This document shows, in pieces, positions 20,811-26,004 of a DNA stretch of 26,004 nucleotides. The stretch lies in contig CAMPET010000026.1 of assembly GCA_946803715.1 (NCBI GenBank), positions 288,724-314,727 on the forward strand. The letters run 5' to 3'. The stretch comes from Beroe ovata (taxonomy: Eukaryota; Ctenophora; Nuda; Beroida; Beroidae). Both the position numbers and the translations under genes were made by a program. The stretch's first letter is position 1. Each line of letters opens with the position of its first letter. The notes below the pieces were generated by a model, which saw only the letters and a program-made list of their open reading frames with translations, did not search any database and was not told the DNA's origin.

Positions 20811-23800
20811 AGTTGTAGTTGTTATTGTTGATGACGTTGTTGTTGTTGTTACGATAATTTGTAGTGTTAACATGACCGACATTCATCTTCTGGCCTGCAT
20901 CGTACGATCCTAGCACGTTATGATCAGCCTGTATTACAGCATCAGTATGATCCTCAAACACATTCCTCAATGCGATTGTGAGTTTCAAGCCCCCGAATAT
21001 GAGTATCAGAGTGCACGACGTCACCAGGAATATGTAAACCCCCCACATATTGTGCGTGGCAATGGCCGTACAGCCCTGTGGTATGTGCTTTGCTCGTCCA
21101 CACACATAAGTCCTGTTGTACCGCCCCTTCCGCTTGTTTCCCACAAACCTGTAGCCGTCATTGCACGTTAACCTCATTTCATCACCCTCGAAAAATACCG
21201 GGGCACGATAGGGCGGCGGATGGAGATTGCCGTTTGTCACGTTGAAGCGAGGACAAAACTGGGGAGGTCGTTCATCGCCGAATCGTATGTCTAGACGCGT
21301 GAGATTCTGGAGCATATCGTCTTGCAGCGGGACGATGGGTTGTGTGTCAACATTTGGCCTGCCAATCCCGTTACTTATACCGGCACCAATGTCCGAGAAT
21401 ACCTTGGACATTAGAACCTGTATTTTCCAGGAACAGCGCCCATTTTGGGGTTCACTTTGGATGGTGAACATGTTTCCATAGGATCTGAAAGTAAGGCAGA
21501 GATCAAGTATCAAACCTGTCTCATTACTCCAATAGAAACACTGACCAGTGTTTATTTCTTTTATCTCGCGGAGTTGACGCCCATTAAAATGGAAGTAAGA
21601 TGGGGCCTTCTTGCGCCAATCGAACGTCTTCGTTGAAGGCTCGTATACCAGGTCTTTCCCATCTCGTGATACTATAAAGTTACTCCCATTAGTGATCTTG
21701 GAGTAAATCTGTGAACACGTTGCTGTAAGATAGCACGTCTTATCTCCCCACGTTATACCACGTGACGCAAGTGAGATGCCGGGTAACGTGTAGTTGGACG
21801 CAGCATACAACCAGCACTCGTGTTTGTCATTCCGGACAAGGTGGACAGCAGAGTAGCACTCCTGCACATGCACACAATACTTCATGCACTGTTCATGTGT
21901 ATACACGGACAATACCACGCTGAACGGAGGGATAGGGGGCAGTTGGGCGAGGGTTTGGGGCTCGTAATCGCCCTCAGTCGGGCAGGTGTATAATTGCGTG
22001 GAGAGGAGGAGCAAGAGTGAAGCTAAGAGTGGGGGCAGGAGACGAGATGAATACATCTGCCTGTGGGGGAGGGGTTGTATATGTTACTATCAGCAGGGCA
22101 TCGATAAACTAGTTTTTCAAAATTTCCATCGAAAACCGAATTTTATTGTATTTCCTAATGTTATTCAATATTTAGCAGGTCCAATGACATTGTATGGCCA
22201 ATCGTTCGTAACACTCCGTTTTTCAGGACGAATGGAGGACGGCAAAGCGATGCTCTATCACTGGACGAAGAAGATTATCGTTGAGGAGGGGCATACCGTC
22301 TCTCAGCTTGTCCATCTCCTCAACCTCATAGTGAAGCAGTATCGTGTGTACTACCTGTGGCGGCAATACCTAATCCAACACATGCTAACCGCCATGCAAA
22401 AGTTCGCGTTCAATCAGGCTGTCACGATAGAGCACCAGCGTCTGGCGTGTGATCTTGCGGAGGTGGTAATTAAGTGGGAGATCCAGAGAATACACGAGCT
22501 GAAGGGCATCTCGCTCAAAGATGAGCAGTTGGAGGATATCATCTCGGGGAAGTCTGATCTCCTCATCCAACAACCAGATCCCGATACAGCCCCCTTCAAA
22601 CCCTCCAGTCAGGTGTCACTGAACCCCTGCCCCCTCAGACCACCACCCCCTGAGCCTCTCGCTCCGTTTGAGACTCGCTACGTTGACGGTGCATTCAACT
22701 TCCTGCTCCGGCTCTCGTACTCCGCCTACACGCGGGACAACAACACCAACATACAGCTGAGTGAAGCGCTCTCCAAACGATGCATACAACTCGTCAAGTT
22801 GGGACTCAAACCAGAACTGGACATCTTCAAGAATTGCTGTCCTAAGATTTACAGCTGGGCTGACCGAGAGCTACAACGGATCAAGACCCCACCGACACCC
22901 GAGCGTGGACACCCCGCCTACTTTATCCAGGGAGTTTGTACCATCCTCCAAATTGTGGACTTCCTCCTGGACATCATCCAACCAGAGCTGATTCTGAGGA
23001 ACATTTACCAGATGTACCGGGGTCTATCCGTATGTATGACGTCATCGTATCTCCAGATCACGAAAACAGTTCATTCCCTGCTTGGTAAGATGTTTACCAT
23101 GTTCCCGATAGACCAGCGGGTTCATCACGAGGAGTTGGAACGTCTGTACGAGTGTGTCTATGACATCATATCCAAGGGTCTGGACAGGTATGACAAGGGG
23201 AGTGAGCGGTTTGAGCGGAGTGAGACTCCGCCCGGTGCAGCGGAGATCCTCTACTCGCCTCTCATGATACTCAAGGCAGCGTGTGCTACCTACCCTCGGT
23301 ACCTAGAGAAGTTTGTGAAGGAGTATATCAAGTGTTTGCAGAAGTTGCAGAAGGAGCATTGCTCCTCCCCACGTGATACAGCACAGAGAGGTATCTCGAG
23401 GGATCGTCCTGGATCAAACTTGTCTACCTCTGATCTCATTATGGTATGTATAGACCTTGTGAAAGACCAAATTGACATCCTGATCAACGACTATCGGAAG
23501 ATGTTCTTTGGAAATTTGGTGACACTGATAGAGAAGAGTCCCGAACCTAAGCTGCTACGGAGTTTGACAGAGGTAGTGTCACAGTGGGTGAAATCACCCT
23601 CCTCGGGTGTCACTCTGAAGGAAAAAGCTCTCCTCCTCACTAAAATGAACATGAACTACGAGAATCACTTTCCCACTGACACGGAACTGCTCTCCTCATT
23701 CCTCAAGATCATTCTCCATGTGTACACGGATAACGTGTTGCAAGCTGAGCTAGGCTCTAAATTGGAGAGTGCCTTCATGACTGGACTCAGGTTCACAGAC

Positions 23801-25961
23801 CCTCATTTGCGGTGTAAATTCACAGAGGTTTTAAAACAGAACGTATCGTCAGACATGTTTGAAAGACTGGAAGCTCTAATTTCTCACCAGAATTTCAACT
23901 GGAAACTCATCGGTCCTCACTTCTGGATCAAGCAGTTTATAGAGATGTTATTGACAGTAAATGATGGACAGAAGTCCTTGACAGTTCCCAAAGTTGAGCT
24001 CATGCTCCCGTCATTAATGACATCAGCAATGCCGGAGCCGACCAGCAATATTCCCAACCCTATCGAAGTTTTCACCACAACGCTGGATAACCCAACACCC
24101 CCAATAGAAATGTCCGAGGGCAACATAACCACACCCACGCCGAATAACCTCCAAGTTCTGGCCGAGAAACACGGCACGTTCCTGGAGAGTCTGAAGGACC
24201 ACACGAGCTCCGAGTTTGTACAGAGTGTGTGCCAGCTCGCTCATGACAGTGTCCAGCTTGCAGACCATCTCTGGAAGAGCATATTCCTCGATCTGTGGAA
24301 CACGTTGACCAGGGAACAGCAAACCCGTCTGAGTCGCGACTTGCCGCAGTTTCTGTGTGCTGCGATGCACCACGAGCAGGGGGATCTGCAGCCGTCCAGT
24401 ATCGGCTGTTTCATGGAGAGTCTGAAGGATGTACCAATCCAGTTACGACCATGCTATCTGAAGTATCTCGGTGCGACTCACAACTGCTGGCACCAGATGG
24501 CTCTCAAGTTGGAAGAGTTGGGCACGGCTGGGGAGACCTTTGCCTCCTTCCAGCTACACCAGAAACAAGTTCTTGGCGAGTATCCAAAGCCGGAGACCCA
24601 GGATAGGATAGCATACGAGCCGATTGACTGTCTAACTGTCCTCTACTCCCAACTCAATGAGCATGACATGTGGACTGGTCTATGGTTGAGAAGATGCAAG
24701 TATCCTGATACTATCAAAGCAATCAGCTACCAAAACCTGGGCTTTTACGAGCTGGCTCAGGCTACGTATGAGAGTGCGACGCGAGCTGCAACAGCACAAC
24801 TGAAGAATTCCTGTGCAACGACCAGCCAACAGACCGAATTCAAGCTATGGAAGGACCAGGTAATGTAAATTTTCATTTATGATGGAAATGTGTGATTGTG
24901 AAACACGAACTTCAAGCGCGTGCCTCCTTACGCTGCATTATTGTAGAAATTGCGCGCACACAATACGGACTTTTTGTATTCCTTGAATAAAGAACGTTCC
25001 GACATGATGGGAGCTCGCACGTGCACAAAATAACAAAGAATTTTTCATTATGCCTTTTCGAAGGACATTCAACGGACAATCACGAAGGATAATTGCGTGA
25101 AGGAGGCACCATTAGGGTTAAGTTCTTATTAGCATACAAACAATTCACTTCAGTGGATAGAGTGCACACGTCAGTGTTCCCAATGGAATATTCTTGGGGA
25201 GATTGCCAAAGTGAAGGGCTCCCAGCATCCTTCGCTGCTCCTGGATAGTTCCTGGAGGACTGGGGATTGGGCCACCATGAAGGATGTTCTTTCTCAGGTA
25301 AGCTTTCGATGGAGAATTCTGAGATTTGGGAGTGTGGAATGAGTAAATATAAAGAAACGCTCATATCAAAACTACAAGGGAGAAACAAAATGAATTATGA
25401 TATTCATCAATGAAATTATCTTTGCATCTTCAATCCTCGACTGCGTACCTGAAAGTTCTGATCACAGTTTTCTTTGTTTTCCATATAATATGCACATTGC
25501 TGAGTGACGTGAATTCGATATAAAGAAGTGAAGAGGATCTTATGAATCCCATGTTACTTTCTTATCTAATTTCTGTGCAAATCTGATGTGAAAATACAAC
25601 AAAAGAAAGCAAGCATTGATTATGGTGAATTATACCTTTCGCGTAAGGTTTTAGAGAAACTGCAAAGAATCAAAATGAAGAACGATTATTCTTCTCATTT
25701 TGTATTAAGCTTGTTCAATGTTGTCGTGACAAAACAGAATTGAGTGGCTGAGTATGTTCTCTGTTAGAAGTTGTGAGCCACGTGTTTTTATGATGCCACG
25801 TGATCGGATAATGTCACGTGATCGGATGATGTCACGTGATCATATTACAATGTCGCGTGTCACCGCAGGCAGACAAGATAGTACCCGATAGTTCATCCCA
25901 TCTAGTATCCCTGTATCGTGGATATCTGGCTCTGCATCAAGACGAGGATTCGGGACCAGAG
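4279..25961 (+). CDS. TRRAP: TRRAP/Tra1, N-terminal three quarters (47 exons, 3' incomplete)
   Basis: Transformation/transcription domain-associated protein, the non-catalytic PIKK-family scaffold that lets activators such as MYC recruit SAGA and TIP60/NuA4 acetyltransferase complexes in the nucleus. I identify it by the order and wording of many blocks, e.g. QIKTISFLAFMLKHRP, FLPLLPNLLQSLNRHQSGLH, WTKKIIVEEGHTVSQLVHLL and GLWLRRCKYPDT, which run collinear with human TRRAP (3,859 residues) from its N-terminus to early FAT. With one copy of each duplicated exon the spliced frame is open for 2,879 codons and every junction agrees in phase. Start ATG 4279 has a good context (gccATGa) and gives a Ser/Gln-rich leader of about 50 residues before the conserved part. 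All introns are GT-AG. The gene continues past the right edge, so the rest of FAT and the pseudokinase are not seen. Exon coordinates are given in the block entries. Confidence 0.95.
6880..7085 (+). repeat. G/A-rich tract in TRRAP intron 10
   Basis: Roughly 200 bases of intron 10 are almost purely purine on the transcript strand, with many GGGG and GGGGG runs and a recurring word GGGGGACGTCCTG (near 6935 and 7010). The density of G-runs means the RNA or the + strand DNA could fold into G-quadruplexes. Minus-strand open frames here are low-complexity Pro/Ser/Leu artefacts. Confidence 0.85.
7376..7715 (+). repeat. TGTTGTCAT-type minisatellite filling intron 11
   Basis: Intron 11 (7376-7730) is built almost wholly from imperfect copies of TGTTGTCATSTG, TTTGTGTTGACATG and similar words, starting within about 15 bases of the donor. 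Only about the last 20 bases before the acceptor are unique. The tract opens Cys/Val/Leu-rich frames on the + strand that have no protein-like features. Confidence 0.9.
7731..9126 (+). CDS. TRRAP: TRRAP exons 12-17
   Basis: Exons: 7731-7833, 7973-8121, 8201-8316, 8462-8559, 8672-8845, 8986-9126. Diagnostic blocks are DCRILVKTL joined to CGVKTITWTVSCYK (exons 12-13), SRGTFKEVFETQMDYLISSI (exons 14-15), YSRLFKLLFGSVQNQ (exon 16) and LKPHLQRIVNSSM-like residues LQRIVNQSMELAQTAKDP followed by LLKHLFRAI (exon 17). The order matches human TRRAP after its proline-rich insert. Introns 12 and 13 contain TTGACACC-type repeat units close to their acceptors. Intron 13, 79 bp, consists largely of two such units. 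Confidence 0.93.
8927..8977. repeat. 17-bp tandem repeat x3 abutting the exon 17 acceptor
   Basis: Three consecutive copies of ACTGATAACCGTTACTT (the third has one change) end eight bases before the acceptor at 8985. Each unit contains CTGAT, which fits the YTNAY branch-point consensus, so the tandem array may offer several branch points for exon 17. Confidence 0.9.
9127..9297 (+). repeat. TTGACACC-type repeats in intron 17
   Basis: Nearly the whole of intron 17 is made of imperfect units with the pattern TTGACACCACTTTTC. I count about seven TTGACAC or CTGACAC starts before the acceptor at 9296-9297. The same unit recurs in introns 12, 13, 21 and 26. Confidence 0.85.
9298..11735 (+). CDS. 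TRRAP: TRRAP exons 18-26, first copy (one exon damaged)
   Basis: Exons: 9298-9437, 9595-9667, 9764-9852, partial 9921-10004, 10224-10360, 10594-10755, 10989-11080, 11216-11342, 11603-11735. Diagnostic text: FLPLLPNLLQSLNRHQSGLH plus KQHMKDIFIELCLT (exon 18), VPVRLSNLLPYLPALMDPLV (exon 19), GLRTLELCINNLQPNFFYDK (exon 20). Exon 21 is broken: a (CA)n run and an N at 9920 replace the end of intron 20, the acceptor and about nine coding bases (PVR in the second copy). All other exons are intact and in phase. This copy holds the only complete exon 18, so a working model needs exon 18 from here and exon 21 from the second copy. Confidence 0.9.
9898..9920. repeat. (CA)n microsatellite ending in an N
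   Basis: About 11 CA units end at an undetermined base (9920), after which exon 21 coding sequence starts abruptly. In the second gene copy the corresponding intron has no long CA run and continues for about 90 bases to a normal acceptor (12561-12565). This marks a local sequence loss or gap. Confidence 0.9.
11508..11602 (+). repeat. 13-bp VNTR (7 units) forming the exon 26 acceptor
   Basis: Seven head-to-tail units of CACCGCCCTATTT start at 11508, 11521, 11534, 11547, 11560, 11573 (one change) and 11586. The last unit runs directly into CTCAG, the acceptor of exon 26. The second copy of this region has five units (14124-14187), so the array varies in length. Confidence 0.95.
11736..11921 (+). 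repeat. TTGACACC-type repeat array in intron 26, cut by N
   Basis: After about 50 unique bases, intron 26 becomes a run of units of the form TTGACACCRCTTTTCTC (roughly eight in 11787-11920). The array stops at an N (11921), immediately followed by the middle of exon 18. Because the same unit fills intron 17, just before exon 18, this is the kind of place where an assembler would wrongly bridge. Confidence 0.9.
11922..14325 (+). CDS. TRRAP: TRRAP exons 18-26, second copy (probable alternative haplotype)
   Basis: Exons: partial 11922-12032, 12190-12262, 12350-12438, 12566-12659, 12876-13012, 13212-13373, 13613-13704, 13838-13964, 14193-14325. All have the same lengths and phases as the first copy, except exon 18, which begins mid-codon-block at TACAACGAA with no acceptor. 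I count about 26 coding differences from the first copy, every one synonymous; exon 20 is identical, while exons 24-26 hold most of the changes. Introns differ by substitutions and indels. Exon 21 is complete here (PVRAELIQSLWQTLQN). Splicing exon 26 (phase 1) of copy one into exon 19 (phase 0) of this copy would shift the frame, so the tandem arrangement cannot yield one protein containing both. Best explained as the other allele placed in tandem. Confidence 0.85.
14124..14192 (+). repeat. 13-bp VNTR, 5-unit version
   Basis: Same CACCGCCCTATTT unit as at 11508, with five units starting at 14124, 14137, 14150, 14163 and 14176, again merging into CTCAG at the exon 26 acceptor. Confidence 0.95.
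14370..14530 (+). repeat. TTGACACC-type repeats in second-copy intron 26
   Basis: About eight diverged units of the TTGACACCANTTTTCTC pattern occupy the middle of the intron, followed by about 50 unique bases and the acceptor of exon 27 at 14581-14583. This is the complete version of the array truncated at 11920. Confidence 0.85.
14584..18107 (+). CDS. TRRAP: TRRAP exons 27-39 (middle HEAT solenoid)
   Basis: Exons: 14584-14781, 14907-15025, 15168-15329, 15580-15696, 15828-16016, 16130-16228, 16341-16421, 16558-16683, 16854-17015, 17140-17260, 17375-17499, 17640-17807, 17962-18107. Matching blocks: VDKLCGLCYERAWYCKAGGV (exon 27), LEIMSEVTGKTVKDMLE (29), VFCTSLEPRLFTLDVS (30), LFNDKLCDQLLKFLKKWMET (34), VEVGSPFQ (35), FALKHPSDVTDLFLKE and FYNFLKHKDG (36), FELLFQLLHIYDAIYVPNIK (39). 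All are collinear with human TRRAP. Intron 27 contains four 12-bp TTTGACGCGTTA units; intron 29 contains CpG-rich, repeat-like sequence. No frame breaks were found. Confidence 0.93.
14849..14896. repeat. 12-bp tandem repeat x4 in intron 27
   Basis: Four units of TTTGACGCGTTA with minor changes start at 14849, 14861, 14873 and 14885 and end ten bases before the acceptor at 14906. Two units hold the palindrome ACGCGT, and each contains TTGAC, a YTNAY branch-point-like word. Confidence 0.9.
15400..15545. repeat. CpG-rich repeat-like segment in intron 29
   Basis: The segment holds TGCGCGCGCGAGA, CACCGCGCG, ATTTTCGCGGG and TTTTTGCGGAAAA, unlike the surrounding AT-rich intron. ATTTTCGCGG also occurs in the intergenic region near 2622, and GCGCGC words recur near 17582 and 24952. 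It may be a remnant of an interspersed repeat. I see no terminal repeats or target-site duplication, so this is a weak call. Confidence 0.35.
18258..18355 (+). CDS. TRRAP: TRRAP exon 40, first copy
   Basis: Encodes FTIEQRRDCFFKFVEVFQSA then QGRPMRWGQEIK, matching the segment after the FELLFQLL block in TRRAP (human SIAQKRALFFRFVDF region). Phase 2 in and phase 1 out agree with exons 39 and 41. Fifteen bases into the following intron a run of about 30 G leads to an N at 18397, so this copy is cut off downstream. Confidence 0.9.
18367..18397. repeat. Poly-G run ending in N (assembly join)
   Basis: About 30 consecutive G residues followed by N. The second copy has the same CCCGAGGGGGGGG start but leaves the G run after about nine bases and continues into unique sequence, so the long run here is probably a sequencing or assembly stop. 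Confidence 0.9.
18398..18478. repeat. Two hairpins, one a perfect 13-bp stem
   Basis: GCAAAAAGGGCCC (18398-18410) and its exact reverse complement (18414-18426) are separated by TTC. A second, smaller hairpin follows at about 18459-18476 (GGGGGCT, loop TGCC, AGCCCCC). Neither hairpin has a counterpart in the intron upstream of the first exon 40 copy. It could be a small inserted element in one haplotype or contig-end sequence. It resembles a bacterial factor-independent terminator in shape, but nothing around it is bacterial. Confidence 0.7.
18551..18648 (+). CDS. TRRAP: TRRAP exon 40, second copy (probable alternative haplotype)
   Basis: 98 bp, one base different from the copy at 18258 (GTA versus GTG, both Val), with the same acceptor context (CTATGACGTCACACACACATGCAG). 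Using both copies would add 98 bp and shift the frame, and both encode the same peptide, so neither double inclusion nor mutually exclusive use makes biological sense. This copy connects cleanly to exon 41. Confidence 0.88.
19138..20345 (+). CDS. TRRAP: TRRAP exons 41-44
   Basis: Exons: 19138-19280, 19523-19646, 19960-20108, 20258-20345. Blocks: YSFEKGDTEKLIEG (exon 41), SERDVLDVVRIHLLKLSAEF (exon 42), LRKLMKYAWPSMFPKSSQDP then HLVLSLIISKFPIHKKIVIQ (exon 43), VFHSLLKAHNLECRNVVFQA (exon 44). These match the human segment from FLYSFEKGEGEQL to VFHSLLKAHAMEARAIVRQA. Exon 44 ends in phase 1 at TPAMPG and is continued, after an 1,881-bp intron that contains another gene, by GRMEDGKAM in exon 45. 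Confidence 0.93.
19720..19958 (+). repeat. C/T-rich minisatellite in intron 42
   Basis: About 240 bases are almost pure pyrimidine plus A, with recurrent words CCCTAAACCCCC, CCCCTCTAACCCC and CTCTCCTCC. The tract leads into the acceptor of exon 43 (CTCTCCCAG). CCCTAA words resemble a degenerate telomere-type repeat; the complementary strand is G-rich. Confidence 0.85.
20346..20619. other. TRRAP intron 44, 5' part (3' flank of the nested gene)
   Basis: No gene recognised. This would hold the 3' UTR of the antisense gene. I see no clear AATAAA on the minus strand. A run of nine A on the + strand (near 20490) is poly-T in the nested gene's sense direction, so it is not a retrocopy poly-A tail for that gene. 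Confidence 0.5.
20620..22056 (-). CDS. Nested antisense gene: PAN-like / sushi single-pass membrane protein with poly-Asn tail
   Basis: One uninterrupted 478-codon frame, ATG at 22056 down to TGA at 20620, inside TRRAP intron 44 on the opposite strand. Residues 1-24 are a classic signal peptide (LLPPLLASLLLLLST core). Residues about 25-110 have a PAN/apple-like cysteine pattern (EQCMKYCVHVQECYSAVH, then HECWLY; C57, C61, C67, C81). Residues 115-215 form a Cys-containing domain I cannot name. Residues 268-329 fit a sushi/CCP module (C268, C298, C319, C329), although the usual Trp before the last Cys is missing. A TM helix follows at about 337-360, then a cytoplasmic tail that becomes almost pure asparagine from about 403. 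Six N-glycosylation sequons (N88, N123, N178, N251, N272, N314) lie in the predicted ectodomain. Probable cell-surface receptor or adhesion protein; ligand unknown. Confidence 0.85.
20633..20850. repeat. (GTT)n microsatellite coding for poly-Asn on the minus strand
   Basis: Long, slightly interrupted GTT runs on the + strand read as AAC codons on the minus strand. They encode about 60 asparagines in the tail of the nested membrane protein, broken by single Lys, Tyr, Ser and Ile codons. The tract keeps the minus-strand frame open to the stop at 20620. The + strand reading (poly-Val) is a shadow. Confidence 0.95.
22057..22226 (-). promoter_or_regulatory. Presumed 5' flank/promoter of the nested antisense gene
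   Basis: Only 170 bases lie between the start codon of the nested gene and TRRAP exon 45, so its promoter or 5' UTR must lie here or overlap TRRAP coding sequence. CCAAT words occur on the + strand at about 22170-22174 region (GTCCAATG) and in TGGCCAATCG near 22195. On the minus strand, CCCCTCCCCCACAG lies just before the ATG and could be a splice acceptor. No convincing TATA box was found. Confidence 0.35.
22227..24859 (+). CDS. TRRAP: TRRAP exon 45, unusually long (2,633 bp)
   Basis: One exon codes for about 878 residues from GRMEDGKAM to LWKDQ, with acceptor TTTTTCAG at 22226 and donor CAG/gtaatg at 24860. Blocks: WTKKIIVEEGHTVSQLVHLL, ACDLAEVVIKWEIQRIHELK, LVTLIEKSPEPKLLRSLTEV, HFWIKQFIEMLLTVNDGQK, and near the end KYLGATHNCW and EHDMWTGLWLRRCKYPDTIK, where the FAT domain begins. 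Regions corresponding to human low-complexity inserts after the KWELQRI and LLLAV blocks are replaced by shorter Pro/Thr-rich linkers (PCPLRPPPPEPLAP; PTPPIEMSEGNITTPTPNN). The open frame extends upstream to 21986 by chance; residues before GRMEDG are intron and show no TRRAP similarity. Confidence 0.95.
24860..25153. other. TRRAP intron 45
   Basis: 294 bases with no gene. It contains CpG-rich words AAGCGCGTGCC and TTGCGCGCACAC and an AATAAA near 24986, which would truncate TRRAP early in FAT if used. I do not claim that it is used. Confidence 0.5.
25154..25961 (+). CDS. TRRAP: TRRAP exons 46-47 (early FAT domain)
   Basis: Exons 25154-25297 and 25869-25961. They encode WIECTRQCSQWNILGEIAKV to SSWRTGDWATMKDVLSQ, then LVSLYRGYLALHQDEDSGPE. 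These match human WIRCSKELNQWEALTEYGQS, WRVSNWTAMKEALVQ and KVNMYRGYLAICHPEE. The donor at 25962 leads into a (CA)n run at the window edge, so the rest of FAT and the pseudokinase lie to the right. Confidence 0.93.
25779..25859 (+). repeat. 18-bp minisatellite with four regularly spaced CACGTG E-boxes
   Basis: CACGTG occurs at 25779, 25797, 25815 and 25833, exactly 18 bp apart, with a degenerate CGCGTG at 25854. The middle copies read GTCACGTGATCGGATGAT. The array sits in intron 46 and ends ten bases before the acceptor of exon 47. CACGTG is the canonical site for MYC/MAX, USF and MITF/TFE-type bHLH-zipper factors; whether it is bound here is unknown. Confidence 0.9.
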
Positions 25962-25963
25962 GT

Positions 25964-25964
<1 letters not shown>

Positions 25965-26004
<40 letters not shown>
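25965..26004. repeat. (AC)n microsatellite at the window edge
   Basis: About 20 AC units starting three bases after the exon 47 donor and running to the end of the window. Confidence 0.95.

Noticed and set aside
20551-20913. Poly-valine (+) and poly-threonine (-) open frames
   Set aside because: Alternative frames of the (GTT)n tract. The minus-strand frame with AAC codons continues a protein-like sequence with signal peptide, sushi and TM segments, so that frame is preferred.
21986-22226. N-terminal extension of the long TRRAP open frame
   Set aside because: It begins at a non-ATG codon, shows no TRRAP similarity, overlaps the antisense gene's signal peptide region, and is followed by a good acceptor (TTTTTCAG) exactly where TRRAP similarity starts in the right phase.

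Overview
The window is nuclear DNA from an invertebrate-grade animal. Every coding stretch on the + strand except one is cut into short exons by GT-AG introns (74 bp to about 1.9 kb), and the proteins are animal or holozoan types: TRRAP, CDIN1, and a PAN/sushi membrane protein. I cannot name the phylum. Single N characters at 9920, 11921 and 18397 mark joins in a draft assembly. Two of them join near-identical copies of the same exons, which suggests a very heterozygous individual whose two haplotypes were partly laid end to end.

Layout. (1) 157-1775, + strand: the last five exons of a gene I do not recognise. (2) 1776-3174: intergenic. (3) 3175-3981, +: a complete single-exon CDIN1 gene (PD-(D/E)XK / TPD-type nuclease). 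(4) From 4279 to beyond the right edge, +: TRRAP, the large HEAT/FAT-repeat scaffold of the SAGA and NuA4/TIP60 histone acetyltransferase complexes. I placed 47 unique exons by joining them in frame and comparing them with the TRRAP protein order. They total 8,637 coding bases (2,879 codons). The last part of the gene (most of FAT, and the pseudokinase) is outside the window. (5) 20620-22056, - strand: a single-exon gene for a signal-peptide, PAN-like, sushi, single-TM protein with a poly-asparagine tail, nested antisense in TRRAP intron 44.

TRRAP irregularities. Exons 18-26 occur twice (9298-11735 and 11922-14325). I count about 26 base differences between the copies, all synonymous. The second copy begins mid-exon right after an N. 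Exon 40 also occurs twice (18258-18355 and 18551-18648) around another N. Including both copies would break the frame in each case, so one copy per pair must be dropped to get a working gene model. Exon 45 (2,633 bp) is about 20 times longer than the typical exon here.

The introns are rich in short tandem repeats that often run up to the 3' splice site. The most striking is a TTGACACC-type unit found in at least five TRRAP introns. It looks like a branch-point motif plus a polypyrimidine tract. No RNA genes, CRISPR arrays or complete transposons were recognised.
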